A DNA stretch of 64,000 bases from Niastella soli (GCF_017742245.1 NZ_JAGHKO010000005.1:186001-250000), one strand, 5' to 3'. Positions 1 to 9,185 are shown, numbered from the stretch's first letter. Numbers and translations: made by a program. The notes: generated by a model from the letters alone, not told the origin.

Positions 1-201
1 CAGGTAAATGAACGGTCGGTAGAGCAGGCCCAGGTCAATTATAAGATCGTAAACACAAAATACTTAAATCAGCTTTCCCTGTTAACAGATCTGCTGGATG
101 CCGATAATCTTTACCAGGAATCACGCTTCAATTTGATCAGGGCGCAAACGAACGCGCTCAGTATTTACTATAATATCCTTTACGTCAGTGGTAATTTATA
201 A
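1..201 (+). CDS. TolC-family outer membrane efflux protein, C-terminal end (5' truncated)
   Basis: An open frame runs from the first base to a TAA at 199-201 and encodes about 66 residues. It has the helical, Gln/Asn/Leu-rich texture of the last coiled-coil segment of TolC-type outer-membrane channels (LLDADNLYQESRFNLIRAQT, where TolC relatives show a conserved 'D.....L..A....' helix near the end) and finishes in a short tail. An HlyD-type adaptor and an MFS permease follow directly, which is the usual order for a tripartite efflux pump in Bacteroidota. The start and signal peptide lie outside the window. Family assignment rests on this tail plus context. Confidence 0.7.
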   Translation, partial: QVNERSVEQAQVNYKIVNTKYLNQLSLLTDLLDADNLYQESRFNLIRAQTNALSIYYNILYVSGNL

Positions 202-219
202 AGTGAACAATTTAGAAAA

Positions 220-1257
220 ATGGAAAAAGTAAAACATAAAATACACCCCGGTAATATTGTTTTAACGGTGATCGCAGTAATTGCTATTGTTATTGGTGTG
301 ATATACATTATACGATATTGGCGCTACAGCGCACATTATGAAGAGACCAACGATGCTCAGATAGAGTCTTACATTAACCCGGTGTCTGCAAGGGCGGGCG
401 GCTATATTCAAAAGGTATGTTTTAACGAACATCAATTGGTGAAGCAGGGCGATACGCTGGTTATACTGGATGATAGAGAATACCGTACACAGTTAAAATC
501 GGCCGAGGCTGCCATGGAAGACGCCAGTGCTCAACTGACGGTACTCGCTGCGAATATCCATTCAGCAGAAACAGGCACCAGTGTGAACGAAGACCAGATC
601 AAAGGCGCGCAGGCAAGATATGTACAACAACAACAAGATATTAAACGATATACGAACCTGGTAAAAGAAGAAGCTGCTACCGGGGCAGAACTGGAACAAA
701 TAAAAGCACGGTACGATGTGGCTGAAAGTGATTACAGTGCTGCGCAAAATAGTTTGAAGACCAATCAGGCGCGCATTGCAGAATTGAAGACGCATTTTTC
801 CTTGCTGCAGGCAGATATAAAACGAAAACAGGCCGCCCTGGACCTGGCCAGACTGAATTTATCGTATACTGTTATACGGGCGCCGTATGCCGGCCGGCTG
901 GGTCGTAAAAATATCCTGGAAGGACAGCAAATTCAACCGGGGCAACCCCTGGTGAGTATAATAAATGAAGGGGAAAAATGGATAACAGCAAACTATAAGG
1001 AAACACAGGTACAGGGGATGTACGTAGGACAGGCAGTGGAGATCCGGATCGATGCGATAGCCGGTAGAGTATTTAATGGAAAGATCACGGCTATCGCTGG
1101 CTCCACTGGCGCACGTTTTTCGTTGTTGCCACCTGACAATTCCACCGGGAATTTTGTCAAGGTCATTCAACGGGTGCCTGTTAAAATTGAATTTGAAGGG
1201 AAGGATGCGGAAAGTGTATTACCCGGAATGAATGTAATTGTAGCTGTTAAAAAATGA
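220..1257 (+). CDS. HlyD/EmrA-family efflux adaptor (membrane fusion protein)
   Basis: A 345-residue periplasmic adaptor that would link an inner-membrane MFS pump to a TolC-like channel. One N-terminal membrane anchor (about residues 13-32) is followed by a split biotinyl-lipoyl domain: first half around residues 50-85 (VSARAGGYIQKV, VKQGDTLVILDD), second half near 215-245 (YTVIRAPYAGRLG). The two halves are separated by a long Gln/Ala-rich coiled-coil hairpin (about 90-205). A beta-barrel region follows (ITANYKETQVQGMYVGQAVEI). Length and architecture match EmrA. It starts 18 bp after the TolC-like stop, and the MFS gene starts 7 bp downstream, so the three look like one operon. The substrate is unknown. 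Confidence 0.88.
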   Translation: MEKVKHKIHPGNIVLTVIAVIAIVIGVIYIIRYWRYSAHYEETNDAQIESYINPVSARAGGYIQKVCFNEHQLVKQGDTLVILDDREYRTQLKSAEAAMEDASAQLTVLAANIHSAETGTSVNEDQIKGAQARYVQQQQDIKRYTNLVKEEAATGAELEQIKARYDVAESDYSAAQNSLKTNQARIAELKTHFSLLQADIKRKQAALDLARLNLSYTVIRAPYAGRLGRKNILEGQQIQPGQPLVSIINEGEKWITANYKETQVQGMYVGQAVEIRIDAIAGRVFNGKITAIAGSTGARFSLLPPDNSTGNFVKVIQRVPVKIEFEGKDAESVLPGMNVIVAVKK

Positions 1258-1264
1258 GTGTAAG

Positions 1265-2848
1265 ATGAAACCTGCATATTTTAAATCGTGGATAAAGGAT
1301 TGGGATTGGGGCATCCGGATCGCTTTATTGTTGATATTGCTTTCTGCCCTGATGCAGTTGGGATTATTTGCATTGACAGGTAATTATGTCGCTGCCTATT
1401 TGGGGGCGCAGCCCGAAGATGTGTTGTTTTGCTTAATGTCAACGTATTCGGGTATCATTGCCATCCTGCCATTGCAATTCCGGTTGTTGAGGTATTTCGA
1501 AATACGTGGGTATCTCATTTTTAATATCGTACTGGCAATCTTATTGAATTGTCTTTGTTTTGGATGCCAGGATATAAACTGGTTGTTTGTTATCAGGTTC
1601 CTGCAGGGCATATTGGTAGGAAGCATTAATGTATCTGTATTGATCCTGATCTTTTCACGGGTGCCTGGTGAACGTGCACAATTGATCGGCGCGGCTGTTT
1701 TTTATCCGGCGATCCTGAGCAATATTGTTCTGGTGGCTTTGATTGCAAGCGTGGTATTGGAAGCGGCAGACTGGAAAGTAACTTACTATTGTCTTATTGG
1801 TCTGCAACTGGTAACGTTGCTGATAGCTTTGCTGATGTTGAGGCGGCATGCGGGGCACAGGCGGTTCCCATTGTACCAGTTAGATTGGGTGGGGGCTATC
1901 CTGATTGCCTGTAGCGGCTTGTCGCTTGCCTATACTTTCATTTATGGTTCTAAATATTATTGGTTTGATGATATCCGGATCTGTTATAGCGGGGCCATTG
2001 CCACAATTGGAATATTGTTATTTCTGTACAGGCAAAGCATCATTAAACGGCCATTAGTTCACCTGGCTGTATTTAAGTCAATCCATTTTGTGATTGGAAT
2101 TTGTTTACTGGGCATTTATTACGGCGGTAAAGACAGCATAAACCTGGTATACAACTACGCATTTGGTATTCTCAGGTGGAGCCCGGTTCAGGTAATTACA
2201 CTGGGATTGTGCAACATTGCCGGGATGGTTGGCCTGGTGATATTCTCCACGCAGTTGATGATCCGGAAAAAACAGGCCATCCAGTATTTTCTCGTAACGG
2301 GGTTTGGGTTGTTGGGATTATTCAATGTATGGATGTGGTTCATCTTGACGCCTGATCTTTCTTTTACTGACCTGCTCTTGCCCATGTTCATACAGGGCGC
2401 AGCATCAGGGTTGCTGTTTGTTCCCATTACCATTTATATTTTAACATCGGCGCCGGGGTTTAGTGGTACCAGTGGCATAGTGCTGGCCGCTTTTACCCGG
2501 TTTATAGCAACGCTCAATTCAATGGCCGGTTTCTATAACCTGCAGTTATATTACAATCAATATTTCAAAGAAGGTTTTCTCGGTTCCATAACGGCGGAGA
2601 ACCAGAATACAATAGCACGATTAAATACATACCGGTCATTGTATGTGTTGAAAGGATATTCACCTGAGCAAGGATCGGGTATCGCCCTTGGTGCAATTTG
2701 GCAAAACCTCGGTTTGCAAAGTCAACTGCTAACAAGCCGGGCTGTGTTTATGACGTTTGCCCTGATGCTTCTTGGTACAGCCTTGCTGGTGTTGTTTGTG
2801 CCTGCCGCGGCCAAAACATGGCAGCAATGGAAGGTGGCGATCCGTTGA
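1265..2848 (+). CDS. MFS multidrug efflux permease (EmrB/DHA2-like)
   Basis: A 527-residue, very hydrophobic polytopic protein, long enough for the 14-helix DHA2 class that works with EmrA-type adaptors. The segment VIRFLQGILVGS resembles the R-x-x-Q-G motif in helix 4 of drug/H+ antiporters. The C-terminal part carries a large extracytoplasmic loop before the last helices (about residues 430-490), as in EmrB-like proteins. It follows the adaptor by 7 bp and probably exports a small molecule through the TolC partner. Overall similarity to EmrB is only structural from what can be read here; no substrate can be assigned. Confidence 0.82.
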   Translation: MKPAYFKSWIKDWDWGIRIALLLILLSALMQLGLFALTGNYVAAYLGAQPEDVLFCLMSTYSGIIAILPLQFRLLRYFEIRGYLIFNIVLAILLNCLCFGCQDINWLFVIRFLQGILVGSINVSVLILIFSRVPGERAQLIGAAVFYPAILSNIVLVALIASVVLEAADWKVTYYCLIGLQLVTLLIALLMLRRHAGHRRFPLYQLDWVGAILIACSGLSLAYTFIYGSKYYWFDDIRICYSGAIATIGILLFLYRQSIIKRPLVHLAVFKSIHFVIGICLLGIYYGGKDSINLVYNYAFGILRWSPVQVITLGLCNIAGMVGLVIFSTQLMIRKKQAIQYFLVTGFGLLGLFNVWMWFILTPDLSFTDLLLPMFIQGAASGLLFVPITIYILTSAPGFSGTSGIVLAAFTRFIATLNSMAGFYNLQLYYNQYFKEGFLGSITAENQNTIARLNTYRSLYVLKGYSPEQGSGIALGAIWQNLGLQSQLLTSRAVFMTFALMLLGTALLVLFVPAAAKTWQQWKVAIR

Positions 2849-2878
2849 TGCAACCTTTAATAAAAAAATTAGAATGAT

Positions 2879-3418
2879 ATGAATAACCAGTTACCAGATA
2901 TTCTTTCGGAAAATTTACCGATTGTGTTTTGTGGAATTAACCCCGGGTTAAAATCCGCAACTGACGGTCATCATTTCTCCAATCGCAGTAACCGGTTCTG
3001 GAGAGTGCTTCATCAGGCCGGATTTACGCCGCATGAAATAGAACCTCAATCAGATACCACCATTCTTACCTATGGGTATGGTTTAACCACGGCGGTAGAG
3101 AGACCTACAGTACGGGCTGATGAATTATCAAAACAGGAATTCGATCTGTCGATTGAACCATTCAGGAAAAAGATGGAAAAATATAAACCTGCCTGTCTTG
3201 CTTTTTTGGGCAAACCCGCCTGGCAGGCTTTTTCAGGATTAAAAACAGTTCAATGGGGGTTACAGGAGGCGCTGTTTTGTAATGCCATTGTCTGGGTATT
3301 ACCCAATCCAAGCGGACTTAACCGAAGTTTTACCTTACAATCGCTGGTAGATCATTACCGCGAACTACTTATAAGCATGTACAGGTGGTATAGCCATCAG
3401 GTAGAAGATATTGGGTGA
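2879..3418 (+). CDS. mug: G/U mismatch-specific DNA glycosylase (Mug family)
   Basis: A 179-residue member of the Mug/TDG branch of uracil-DNA glycosylases, which excise U (or other damaged pyrimidines) paired with G and start base-excision repair in the cytoplasm. Motif A is GINPG with the catalytic-site Asn at residue 21 (Asn18 in E. coli Mug), followed by the family signature GHHFSNRSNRFWRVLHQAGF. The C-terminal motif B is present as LPNPSGLNRS. Length is normal for Mug (about 165-180). It lies 30 bp after the MFS gene and 88 bp before the 2-oxoglutarate dehydrogenase gene; nothing links it functionally to either. It may simply share a transcript. Confidence 0.93.
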   Translation: MNNQLPDILSENLPIVFCGINPGLKSATDGHHFSNRSNRFWRVLHQAGFTPHEIEPQSDTTILTYGYGLTTAVERPTVRADELSKQEFDLSIEPFRKKMEKYKPACLAFLGKPAWQAFSGLKTVQWGLQEALFCNAIVWVLPNPSGLNRSFTLQSLVDHYRELLISMYRWYSHQVEDIG

Positions 3419-3506
3419 ATCCGTTAATAACAGGCTGGTTTTCACAAGAGGGGCCTTACAGTAATACTACCTTTATAAGTGGAAAATGAAATAAAAATTA
3501 AAAGTC

Positions 3507-6263
3507 ATGGACCGTTTAACATATCTCAATAACGGGAATGCAGCTTACATCAATTCGCTTTACGAAGCCTATCAGCATAATCCCGATTCAATAGAAGTCG
3601 ACTGGCAGCATTTTTTTGAAGGATTTGATTTTGGCGCTGTGCAGGCTGATTCAAATGCTTCCTTCAATGGCGTTACTGCTGCCGTAGCAGCTGTTGCACC
3701 GGACAAGGAAATAAATGTGTTAAAGCTGATCGATGGGTATCGTTCACGAGGACATTTGTTTGCGAAAACAAATCCGGTAAGAGAACGCCGGCAGCATTTA
3801 CCTGGCAAAAACCTGGAAACCTTCGGGCTAAATGATACTGATCTTGACAAGGTTTTCAATGCGGGCGTAGAAGTAGGTTTAAGAGCCACTACATTAAGGG
3901 AAATTCGTCAATTACTGGAAGAGACCTATTGCGGGCCCATTGGGGTAGAATATAAATATATTGGCAGTCCAGATAAAATAAAATGGTTCCAGGATAAAAT
4001 GGAATCTGTGAAAAACAAGGCTGATTTCTCGTTGGATGAAAAGAAGCGTATTCTTCATAAACTAAACCAGGCGGTTGTTTTTGAGGCCTTTTTGCAAATC
4101 AAATTCCTGGGTCAAAAACGCTTTTCATTAGAAGGCGGGGAGACGCTTATTCCGGCCCTGGATCTGCTTGTGGAAAAAGGGGCAGGGGCTGGGGTTGAAG
4201 AGTTTGTAATTGGAATGGGACACCGTGGCAGATTGAACGTATTGGCAAACATCATGGGGAAACCTTATAAGGAGATCTTTGAAGAGTTTCAGGGCAAAAC
4301 CAAAGACCATGAAAGTACCTTTAGCGGGGATGTAAAATACCATTTAGGCTATTCCAATGACATAGTTACACCGGAAGGCAGAAAGGTACACTTGAGTGTA
4401 TGCGCCAATCCTTCTCATTTGGAAGCTGTTAATGCCGTTGTAGAAGGCATTGCACGTTCGAAAGCAGACTCTAGATACGATGGTGATCATTCGAAGATCG
4501 TACCGATACTTTTACATGGAGATGCTTCCATTGCAGGACAGGGAATTGTATATGAGGTGTTACAAATGGAGAATCTGGCAGGTTTTCGTACGGGCGGTAC
4601 TATTCACCTGGTCATCAACAACCAGGTGGGTTTTACCACAGATTTTAAAGATGCCCGTTCCAGTATCTATTGTACAGATCTGGCAAAAATGGTATCGGCC
4701 CCGGTCTTTCATGTGAATGGTGATGATGCGGAAGCCCTGGCTTTTGTGATTGGTCTGGCCTTCGATTATCGGCAGACTTTTCACGGAGATGTGTTTATCG
4801 ATATTTTATGTTATAGAAAGTATGGACATAACGAGTCTGACGAGCCCAGGTTTACGCAGCCGCTTTTGTACAAATCGATCGATAGCCACCCGAATTCAAA
4901 AGAGATCTATGTCCAAAAATTGATAGCGGAAAAAACTATTCCAAAGGAATATGCTGTCGAAATGGAGGCTGCTTTCAGAGCTGAGTTGCAATCGTATTTG
5001 GATGAAGCCAAAATAGAAGAAAAGATTGAAGAAACTAAACCCCCCTTTCTGGCTGCCTGGCAGGGTTTGCGAAAAGCGAGTGACTCAGATTTTAACGATT
5101 CCCCTGAAACAGCTATCTCGGAAGATGCACTTGTCGAAATAGGAAACAGGATCACCACTTTGCCAACTGGCAAAATATTTTTAAAGAAAACAGAGAAAGT
5201 CTTTGATAGCCGCAGGAAAATGGTAACCGATACCAAAGTGTTCGATTGGGCAATGGGTGAATTACTGGCCTATGGTTCATTATTAATGGAGGGGCACCTG
5301 GTCCGTTTAACCGGCGAGGATGTAAAACGGGGCACCTTTTCTCACCGGCATGCAGTGGCCAGAGTCATTGACACTGATGAAGAATATGTACCACTCAACA
5401 ACCTGGGTGTCCGTGCAAAGTTTGAGATCTATAATTCATTGCTTTCGGAATATGGTGTAATGGGTTTTGAGTATGGGTATGCCTCGGCTAACCCAACGGC
5501 GCTTGTGGTATGGGAGGCCCAGTATGGTGATTTTTTGAACACGGGTCAGGTTATAATTGATCAGTATATTGTTAGTGCGGAAGCCAAATGGAAAATGGCC
5601 AATGGACTTGTTATGCTGCTTCCGCATGGTTATGAAGGGGCGGGCCCGGAACATACCTCTGCCAGAATAGAACGTTTTATGACGCTGTGCGCGAATAACA
5701 ATATGCAGTTGGTAAACTGTACAACCCCTGCCAATTTTTTCCATGCATTGCGTCGTCAGCTGCATCGGGATTTTCGGATACCGCTGGTCGTATTTGCTCC
5801 GAAAAGTCTTTTGCGGAATCCGCTATGTGTGTCACCGATCGATGAATTCACAAAGGGAAAGTTCCGTGAACTGATTGACGATCCCTATGTGAACAGCACA
5901 CAGGTTAAACGGGTGTTGTTTTGTTCCGGTAAGATCTATTACGATCTGTTTCAAAGACGGCAGGAAAATGATCGTACGGATGTGGCGATAGTTCGGATAG
6001 AACAGCTATACCCCACACCATTTGATCAAATGCAAAAAGTTAAAGAGAAATACAGTTCAGCTACAGAGTTTATCTGGGTGCAGGAAGAGCCGGAGAATAT
6101 GGGCGCCTGGCCATACTTATGCCGCAAGTTAAGAAACAATAATATGGACCTTGCTGTCATTGCAAGGGGAGAGGCTAGTAGCCCGGCGACCGGTTTTGCA
6201 AAGCTTCATGCGGAAGAACAAATGGAAATTATAAACCGGTCGTTTGAAAGAATAATTAAATAG
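3507..6263 (+). CDS. sucA: 2-oxoglutarate dehydrogenase E1 component
   Basis: A 918-residue thiamine-diphosphate (ThDP) enzyme that decarboxylates 2-oxoglutarate and passes the succinyl group to the E2 lipoyl subunit in the TCA cycle. The N-terminus has the E1o-type segment YINSLYEAYQHNPDSIEVDW, used for E2 binding. Active-site blocks are intact: GMGHRGRLNVL (His at residue 239), NPSHLEAVNAVVEG, the ThDP/Mg2+ block GDASIAGQG...NNQVGFTT, YRKYGHNESDEP, GEDVKRGTFSHRH, and the C-terminal PHGYEGAGPEHTSAR and QEEPENMGAWP. Length fits E1o. Unusually, no E2 (sucB) follows; a GNAT-like gene starts 5 bp downstream and an acetolactate synthase after that. It could be the housekeeping enzyme with E2 elsewhere, or a second copy with its own role. 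Confidence 0.94.
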   Translation: MDRLTYLNNGNAAYINSLYEAYQHNPDSIEVDWQHFFEGFDFGAVQADSNASFNGVTAAVAAVAPDKEINVLKLIDGYRSRGHLFAKTNPVRERRQHLPGKNLETFGLNDTDLDKVFNAGVEVGLRATTLREIRQLLEETYCGPIGVEYKYIGSPDKIKWFQDKMESVKNKADFSLDEKKRILHKLNQAVVFEAFLQIKFLGQKRFSLEGGETLIPALDLLVEKGAGAGVEEFVIGMGHRGRLNVLANIMGKPYKEIFEEFQGKTKDHESTFSGDVKYHLGYSNDIVTPEGRKVHLSVCANPSHLEAVNAVVEGIARSKADSRYDGDHSKIVPILLHGDASIAGQGIVYEVLQMENLAGFRTGGTIHLVINNQVGFTTDFKDARSSIYCTDLAKMVSAPVFHVNGDDAEALAFVIGLAFDYRQTFHGDVFIDILCYRKYGHNESDEPRFTQPLLYKSIDSHPNSKEIYVQKLIAEKTIPKEYAVEMEAAFRAELQSYLDEAKIEEKIEETKPPFLAAWQGLRKASDSDFNDSPETAISEDALVEIGNRITTLPTGKIFLKKTEKVFDSRRKMVTDTKVFDWAMGELLAYGSLLMEGHLVRLTGEDVKRGTFSHRHAVARVIDTDEEYVPLNNLGVRAKFEIYNSLLSEYGVMGFEYGYASANPTALVVWEAQYGDFLNTGQVIIDQYIVSAEAKWKMANGLVMLLPHGYEGAGPEHTSARIERFMTLCANNNMQLVNCTTPANFFHALRRQLHRDFRIPLVVFAPKSLLRNPLCVSPIDEFTKGKFRELIDDPYVNSTQVKRVLFCSGKIYYDLFQRRQENDRTDVAIVRIEQLYPTPFDQMQKVKEKYSSATEFIWVQEEPENMGAWPYLCRKLRNNNMDLAVIARGEASSPATGFAKLHAEEQMEIINRSFERIIK

Positions 6264-6268
6264 AATTT

Positions 6269-6796
6269 ATGGAAAATAGCATTGTAACAAGATTCTGCAT
6301 CGGTACTGAGCAGGGTCAGGGAACCCTATTGTTCCTTGGTAAGGAAACGGCGAATGAAAAATATACCGGTAATGTGCCTCCGTCGACACTCACGGCATTT
6401 ATCGAAGATAATTTTAGCTACCAGGTATTGGATGCTGAAATGAATAGCATGTCGAACCAGTTCCTGGTAGTGTATGCAGATGGTATACCGGCAGGGTACG
6501 CCCGTATCACTTCGAAAGGCGAGCGTCCGGAAATTTTTAAAGGGAAAAGCGTAATAAGGATCGCAGATTTCTCGGTTTTAAAAAAGTATAATGAGATAGA
6601 GGTAAAAAAGAGCCTGTTTGAAAAATGTCTATCCGTCTGTGGCTTACATCAAATAATATGGATCAGTGAATATGATCAAAATCCTGATCTGGATTTTTTT
6701 GCCAGCTACGGATTTGTGAAAAATACAACAGTTACCGGTGCCAATGAATTGGGTTTACCATTGGTTTATATGGTGAAGTCCAAAGAATGCGCATAA
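6269..6796 (+). CDS. GNAT-like N-acyltransferase
   Basis: A 175-residue protein with the layout of GCN5-related acyltransferases: a central strand pair FLVVYADGIPAGYARIT (about residues 68-84), then IRIADFSVLKKYNEIEVKKSLFEKCLSVC (strand 4, the acyl-CoA loop position and helix 3), then IWISEYDQNPDLDFFASYGF, the usual C-terminal 'N..A...Y...GF' region. The classical R/Q-x-x-G-x-G/A acyl-CoA loop is degenerate here (KKYNEIEVKKS), so activity is not certain. The ATG lies 5 bp after the sucA stop, implying translational coupling. The substrate is unknown; the neighbours are two ThDP enzymes that make acyl or keto-acid products. Confidence 0.7.
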   Translation: MENSIVTRFCIGTEQGQGTLLFLGKETANEKYTGNVPPSTLTAFIEDNFSYQVLDAEMNSMSNQFLVVYADGIPAGYARITSKGERPEIFKGKSVIRIADFSVLKKYNEIEVKKSLFEKCLSVCGLHQIIWISEYDQNPDLDFFASYGFVKNTTVTGANELGLPLVYMVKSKECA

Positions 6797-6871
6797 GATG
6801 ATAAAAGGACCTGTGAAATAATTGGGTGTTATCGAATTGAAAGTTAATAGAGTACTATAAAATTATATTAA

Positions 6872-8593
6872 ATGAAAGCTGAGTTGATCGCTCCGGAAAA
6901 GAGCTTACAAATAACTGGGTCTGTTGCCATTTTAGAAGCGCTTATTGCTGAAAATGTAGAAGTGATCTTCGGTGTTCCCGGCGGGGCCAATATTGCAATT
7001 TATGATGCACTATATGATTATGAGCAAAAACTGAGGCATATCCTGGTGCGGCATGAACAAGGTGGTATACATGCGGCCCAGGGGTACGCACGCACATCAG
7101 GCAAGGTAGGCGTCGTGTTCGCAACCAGCGGGCCCGGCGCCACTAACCTGCTGACCGGTGTGGCCGATGCCATGATCGATAGTACACCGGTTGTATGTAT
7201 TACAGGACAGGTATACGCACACCTGCTGGGCTCCGATGCATTCCAGGAAACGGATATCATCAATATGTCAACGACGATAACCAAATGGAACTACCAGATC
7301 ACCGATGCAGAGGAAATTCCATCGGTACTGGCAAAAGCATTTTATATCGCTCGCAGCGGCAGACCGGGTCCGGTTTTGATCGATATTACTAAGAATGCAC
7401 AGTTGCAACTGTTTAATTATTCGGGCTATAAAAAGTGTGATCATATTCGAAGCTACAGACCCAAACCGGTGGTTCGTTCTAACTATATTGAACAGGCGGC
7501 AGCTTTAATAAATAGCGCGAAAAAGCCCCTCGTTATCTGGGGCCAGGGGGTAATATTAGGTGGCGCTGAGCAGGAGTTAAAAACATTTATTGAAAAAGGC
7601 GGCATACCGGCAGCCTGGACCGTGTTGGGCGCCGGAGCTGTTTCGTATGATCACGAGTTGAATGTGGGCATGCTCGGCATGCATGGCAATTATGCTCCAA
7701 ACGTACTCACCAATGAATGCGATCTGTTGATTGCCATCGGTATGCGTTTTGACGATCGTGTTACGGGCCGTTTGGACAGGTATGCGAGGCAAGCTCAGGT
7801 AATTCATCTGGACATTGATCCTGCTGAAATTGATAAAAATGTAAAATCCACCGTGCCGGTATGGGGCGATTGTAAAGAAACATTGCCGTTGCTTACTGCG
7901 TTGATCGAAAAAAAAGAACACAAAGACTGGCTTCAGCAATTCCAAACACTTTACAAAGAAGAATTGGAAACGGTGATCTCTCCTGAACTGCAACCGGCGA
8001 GTGGAGAACTTACCATGGGCGAGGTAGTGCGAATGCTTAATGAGCATACAAAAGGCGAAGCCATTATTGTTACAGATGTAGGTCAAAATCAAATGACAGC
8101 CATCCGGTACGCGAAATTAAATCATACCAGAAGCAATGTGACCAGTGGTGGGCAGGGAACAATGGGATTTGCATTACCAGCCGCAGTAGGCGCAAAGTAT
8201 GGTGCTCCCGATAGAATAGTAGTTACCATTATTGGTGATGGTGGATTTCAAATGAACCTGCAGGAGTTGGGTACCATCATGCAAAATCACCTGGATATCA
8301 AAATAATAATTTTGAACAACCGGTTTTTGGGAATGGTGCGTCAATGGCAGGAACTCTTTAGTGAGCGTCGGTACTCATTTGTTGATATGGAAAATCCCGA
8401 TTTCGTGGCATTGGCTGCTGCCTATCGGATTGCGGGAAAATGTGTTTCCGATCGGGCCTGTCTTGAAGCCGCTATAAAGGAAATGTTCAGCCACAAAGGA
8501 CCCTACTTATTGGAAGTAATGGTTGCAAAAGAAGGCAATGTGTTCCCTATGGTACCGCAAGGATGTGGAATAAGCGACATAAGGCTTAAATAA
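6872..8593 (+). CDS. ilvB: Acetolactate synthase, large (catalytic) subunit
   Basis: A 573-residue ThDP- and FAD-dependent enzyme that condenses pyruvate with pyruvate (acetolactate) or 2-oxobutyrate (acetohydroxybutyrate) for branched-chain amino acids. It shows the catalytic glutamate in RHEQGGIHAAQGYAR (Glu62), SGPGATNLLTG, the FAD/nucleotide region RFDDRVTGRL, and the ThDP motif GDGGFQMNLQEL...NN. The Trp in GMVRQWQELF corresponds to the herbicide-contact Trp found in biosynthetic AHAS and missing from many fermentative ALS enzymes. No small subunit (ilvN), ilvC or ilvD lies nearby, which is atypical for a biosynthetic AHAS. It follows the GNAT-like gene by 75 bp and ends 12 bp from the convergent TetR gene. 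Confidence 0.92.
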   Translation: MKAELIAPEKSLQITGSVAILEALIAENVEVIFGVPGGANIAIYDALYDYEQKLRHILVRHEQGGIHAAQGYARTSGKVGVVFATSGPGATNLLTGVADAMIDSTPVVCITGQVYAHLLGSDAFQETDIINMSTTITKWNYQITDAEEIPSVLAKAFYIARSGRPGPVLIDITKNAQLQLFNYSGYKKCDHIRSYRPKPVVRSNYIEQAAALINSAKKPLVIWGQGVILGGAEQELKTFIEKGGIPAAWTVLGAGAVSYDHELNVGMLGMHGNYAPNVLTNECDLLIAIGMRFDDRVTGRLDRYARQAQVIHLDIDPAEIDKNVKSTVPVWGDCKETLPLLTALIEKKEHKDWLQQFQTLYKEELETVISPELQPASGELTMGEVVRMLNEHTKGEAIIVTDVGQNQMTAIRYAKLNHTRSNVTSGGQGTMGFALPAAVGAKYGAPDRIVVTIIGDGGFQMNLQELGTIMQNHLDIKIIILNNRFLGMVRQWQELFSERRYSFVDMENPDFVALAAAYRIAGKCVSDRACLEAAIKEMFSHKGPYLLEVMVAKEGNVFPMVPQGCGISDIRLK

Positions 8594-8605
8594 ATGGTTA
8601 GTGTT

Positions 8606-9169
8606 CTATAAAAGGGCGGCGGCTATTGTTTTTGCGTTTTTAATAGGCGCGTCCTTTTTATATAAACTGGCAGCCACAGTGGCCCCTTCAAGTAATAGGA
8701 AAACAGATTCACAGAGCATATCTATTGATAAGCCAGCTGGGTTTTGCAGATCTATCTGGCTTAATAGTTTTTTAATAAGCCGTTTCATCTTGTCTTTTTC
8801 CTTGCTTACCTGTTCAAATATCGGGAGGTCTTCTTTGGGTACCTCTGCAACGACCTTGGCAAACTGGCAACCGCGAAAACCGGTATTATGCTGTTCCTTT
8901 TTGCGAAAATCAAAAAGGGCAAGCAGCCTGGCTTTAGGGTCCTTAATAGTCTCAAGGTGTTTTTCCAGTGAGGTAAACCAGATATCTTCGGCTCGCTCAA
9001 TATAGGCCGCCAAAAGGTCTCTTTTGGAAGGAAAATGATTATAGAGCGAACCGCGGGCGATAGCTGCTTCGTCTATGATCTGGTTTATGCCAGTAGAATT
9101 ATATCCCTGTTCATAAAACAACCTTGATGCTACGTCAAGGATCCTGGTTTTTGGTGTTGATTCCTTCAT
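8606..9169 (-). CDS. TetR/AcrR-family transcriptional regulator
   Basis: A 187-residue one-component regulator. The N-terminal helix-turn-helix is typical (TRILDVASRLFYEQGYNSTGINQIIDEAA..., ARGSLYNHFPSKRDLLAAYI, about residues 9-55); the rest is a helical ligand-binding and dimer domain. It is convergent with the acetolactate synthase gene and could sense a metabolite or drug linked to the upstream pump or ThDP-enzyme cluster, but its position does not prove a target. A TACTTTTG -7-like box lies 9-16 bp upstream of the ATG, so the transcript may be almost leaderless. Confidence 0.9.
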   Translation of the reverse strand: MKESTPKTRILDVASRLFYEQGYNSTGINQIIDEAAIARGSLYNHFPSKRDLLAAYIERAEDIWFTSLEKHLETIKDPKARLLALFDFRKKEQHNTGFRGCQFAKVVAEVPKEDLPIFEQVSKEKDKMKRLIKKLLSQIDLQNPAGLSIDMLCESVFLLLEGATVAASLYKKDAPIKNAKTIAAALL

Positions 9170-9177
9170 TTCGGGTG

Positions 9178-9185
9178 CAAAAGTA
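9178..9185 (-). promoter_or_regulatory. Candidate -7 box for the TetR gene
   Basis: On the minus strand this reads TACTTTTG, matching the Bacteroidota TAnnTTTG -7 element. Transcription would begin only a few bases before the TetR ATG at 9169. No good TTTG -33 element is found at the usual 19-21 bp distance, so the call is tentative. Confidence 0.35.
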
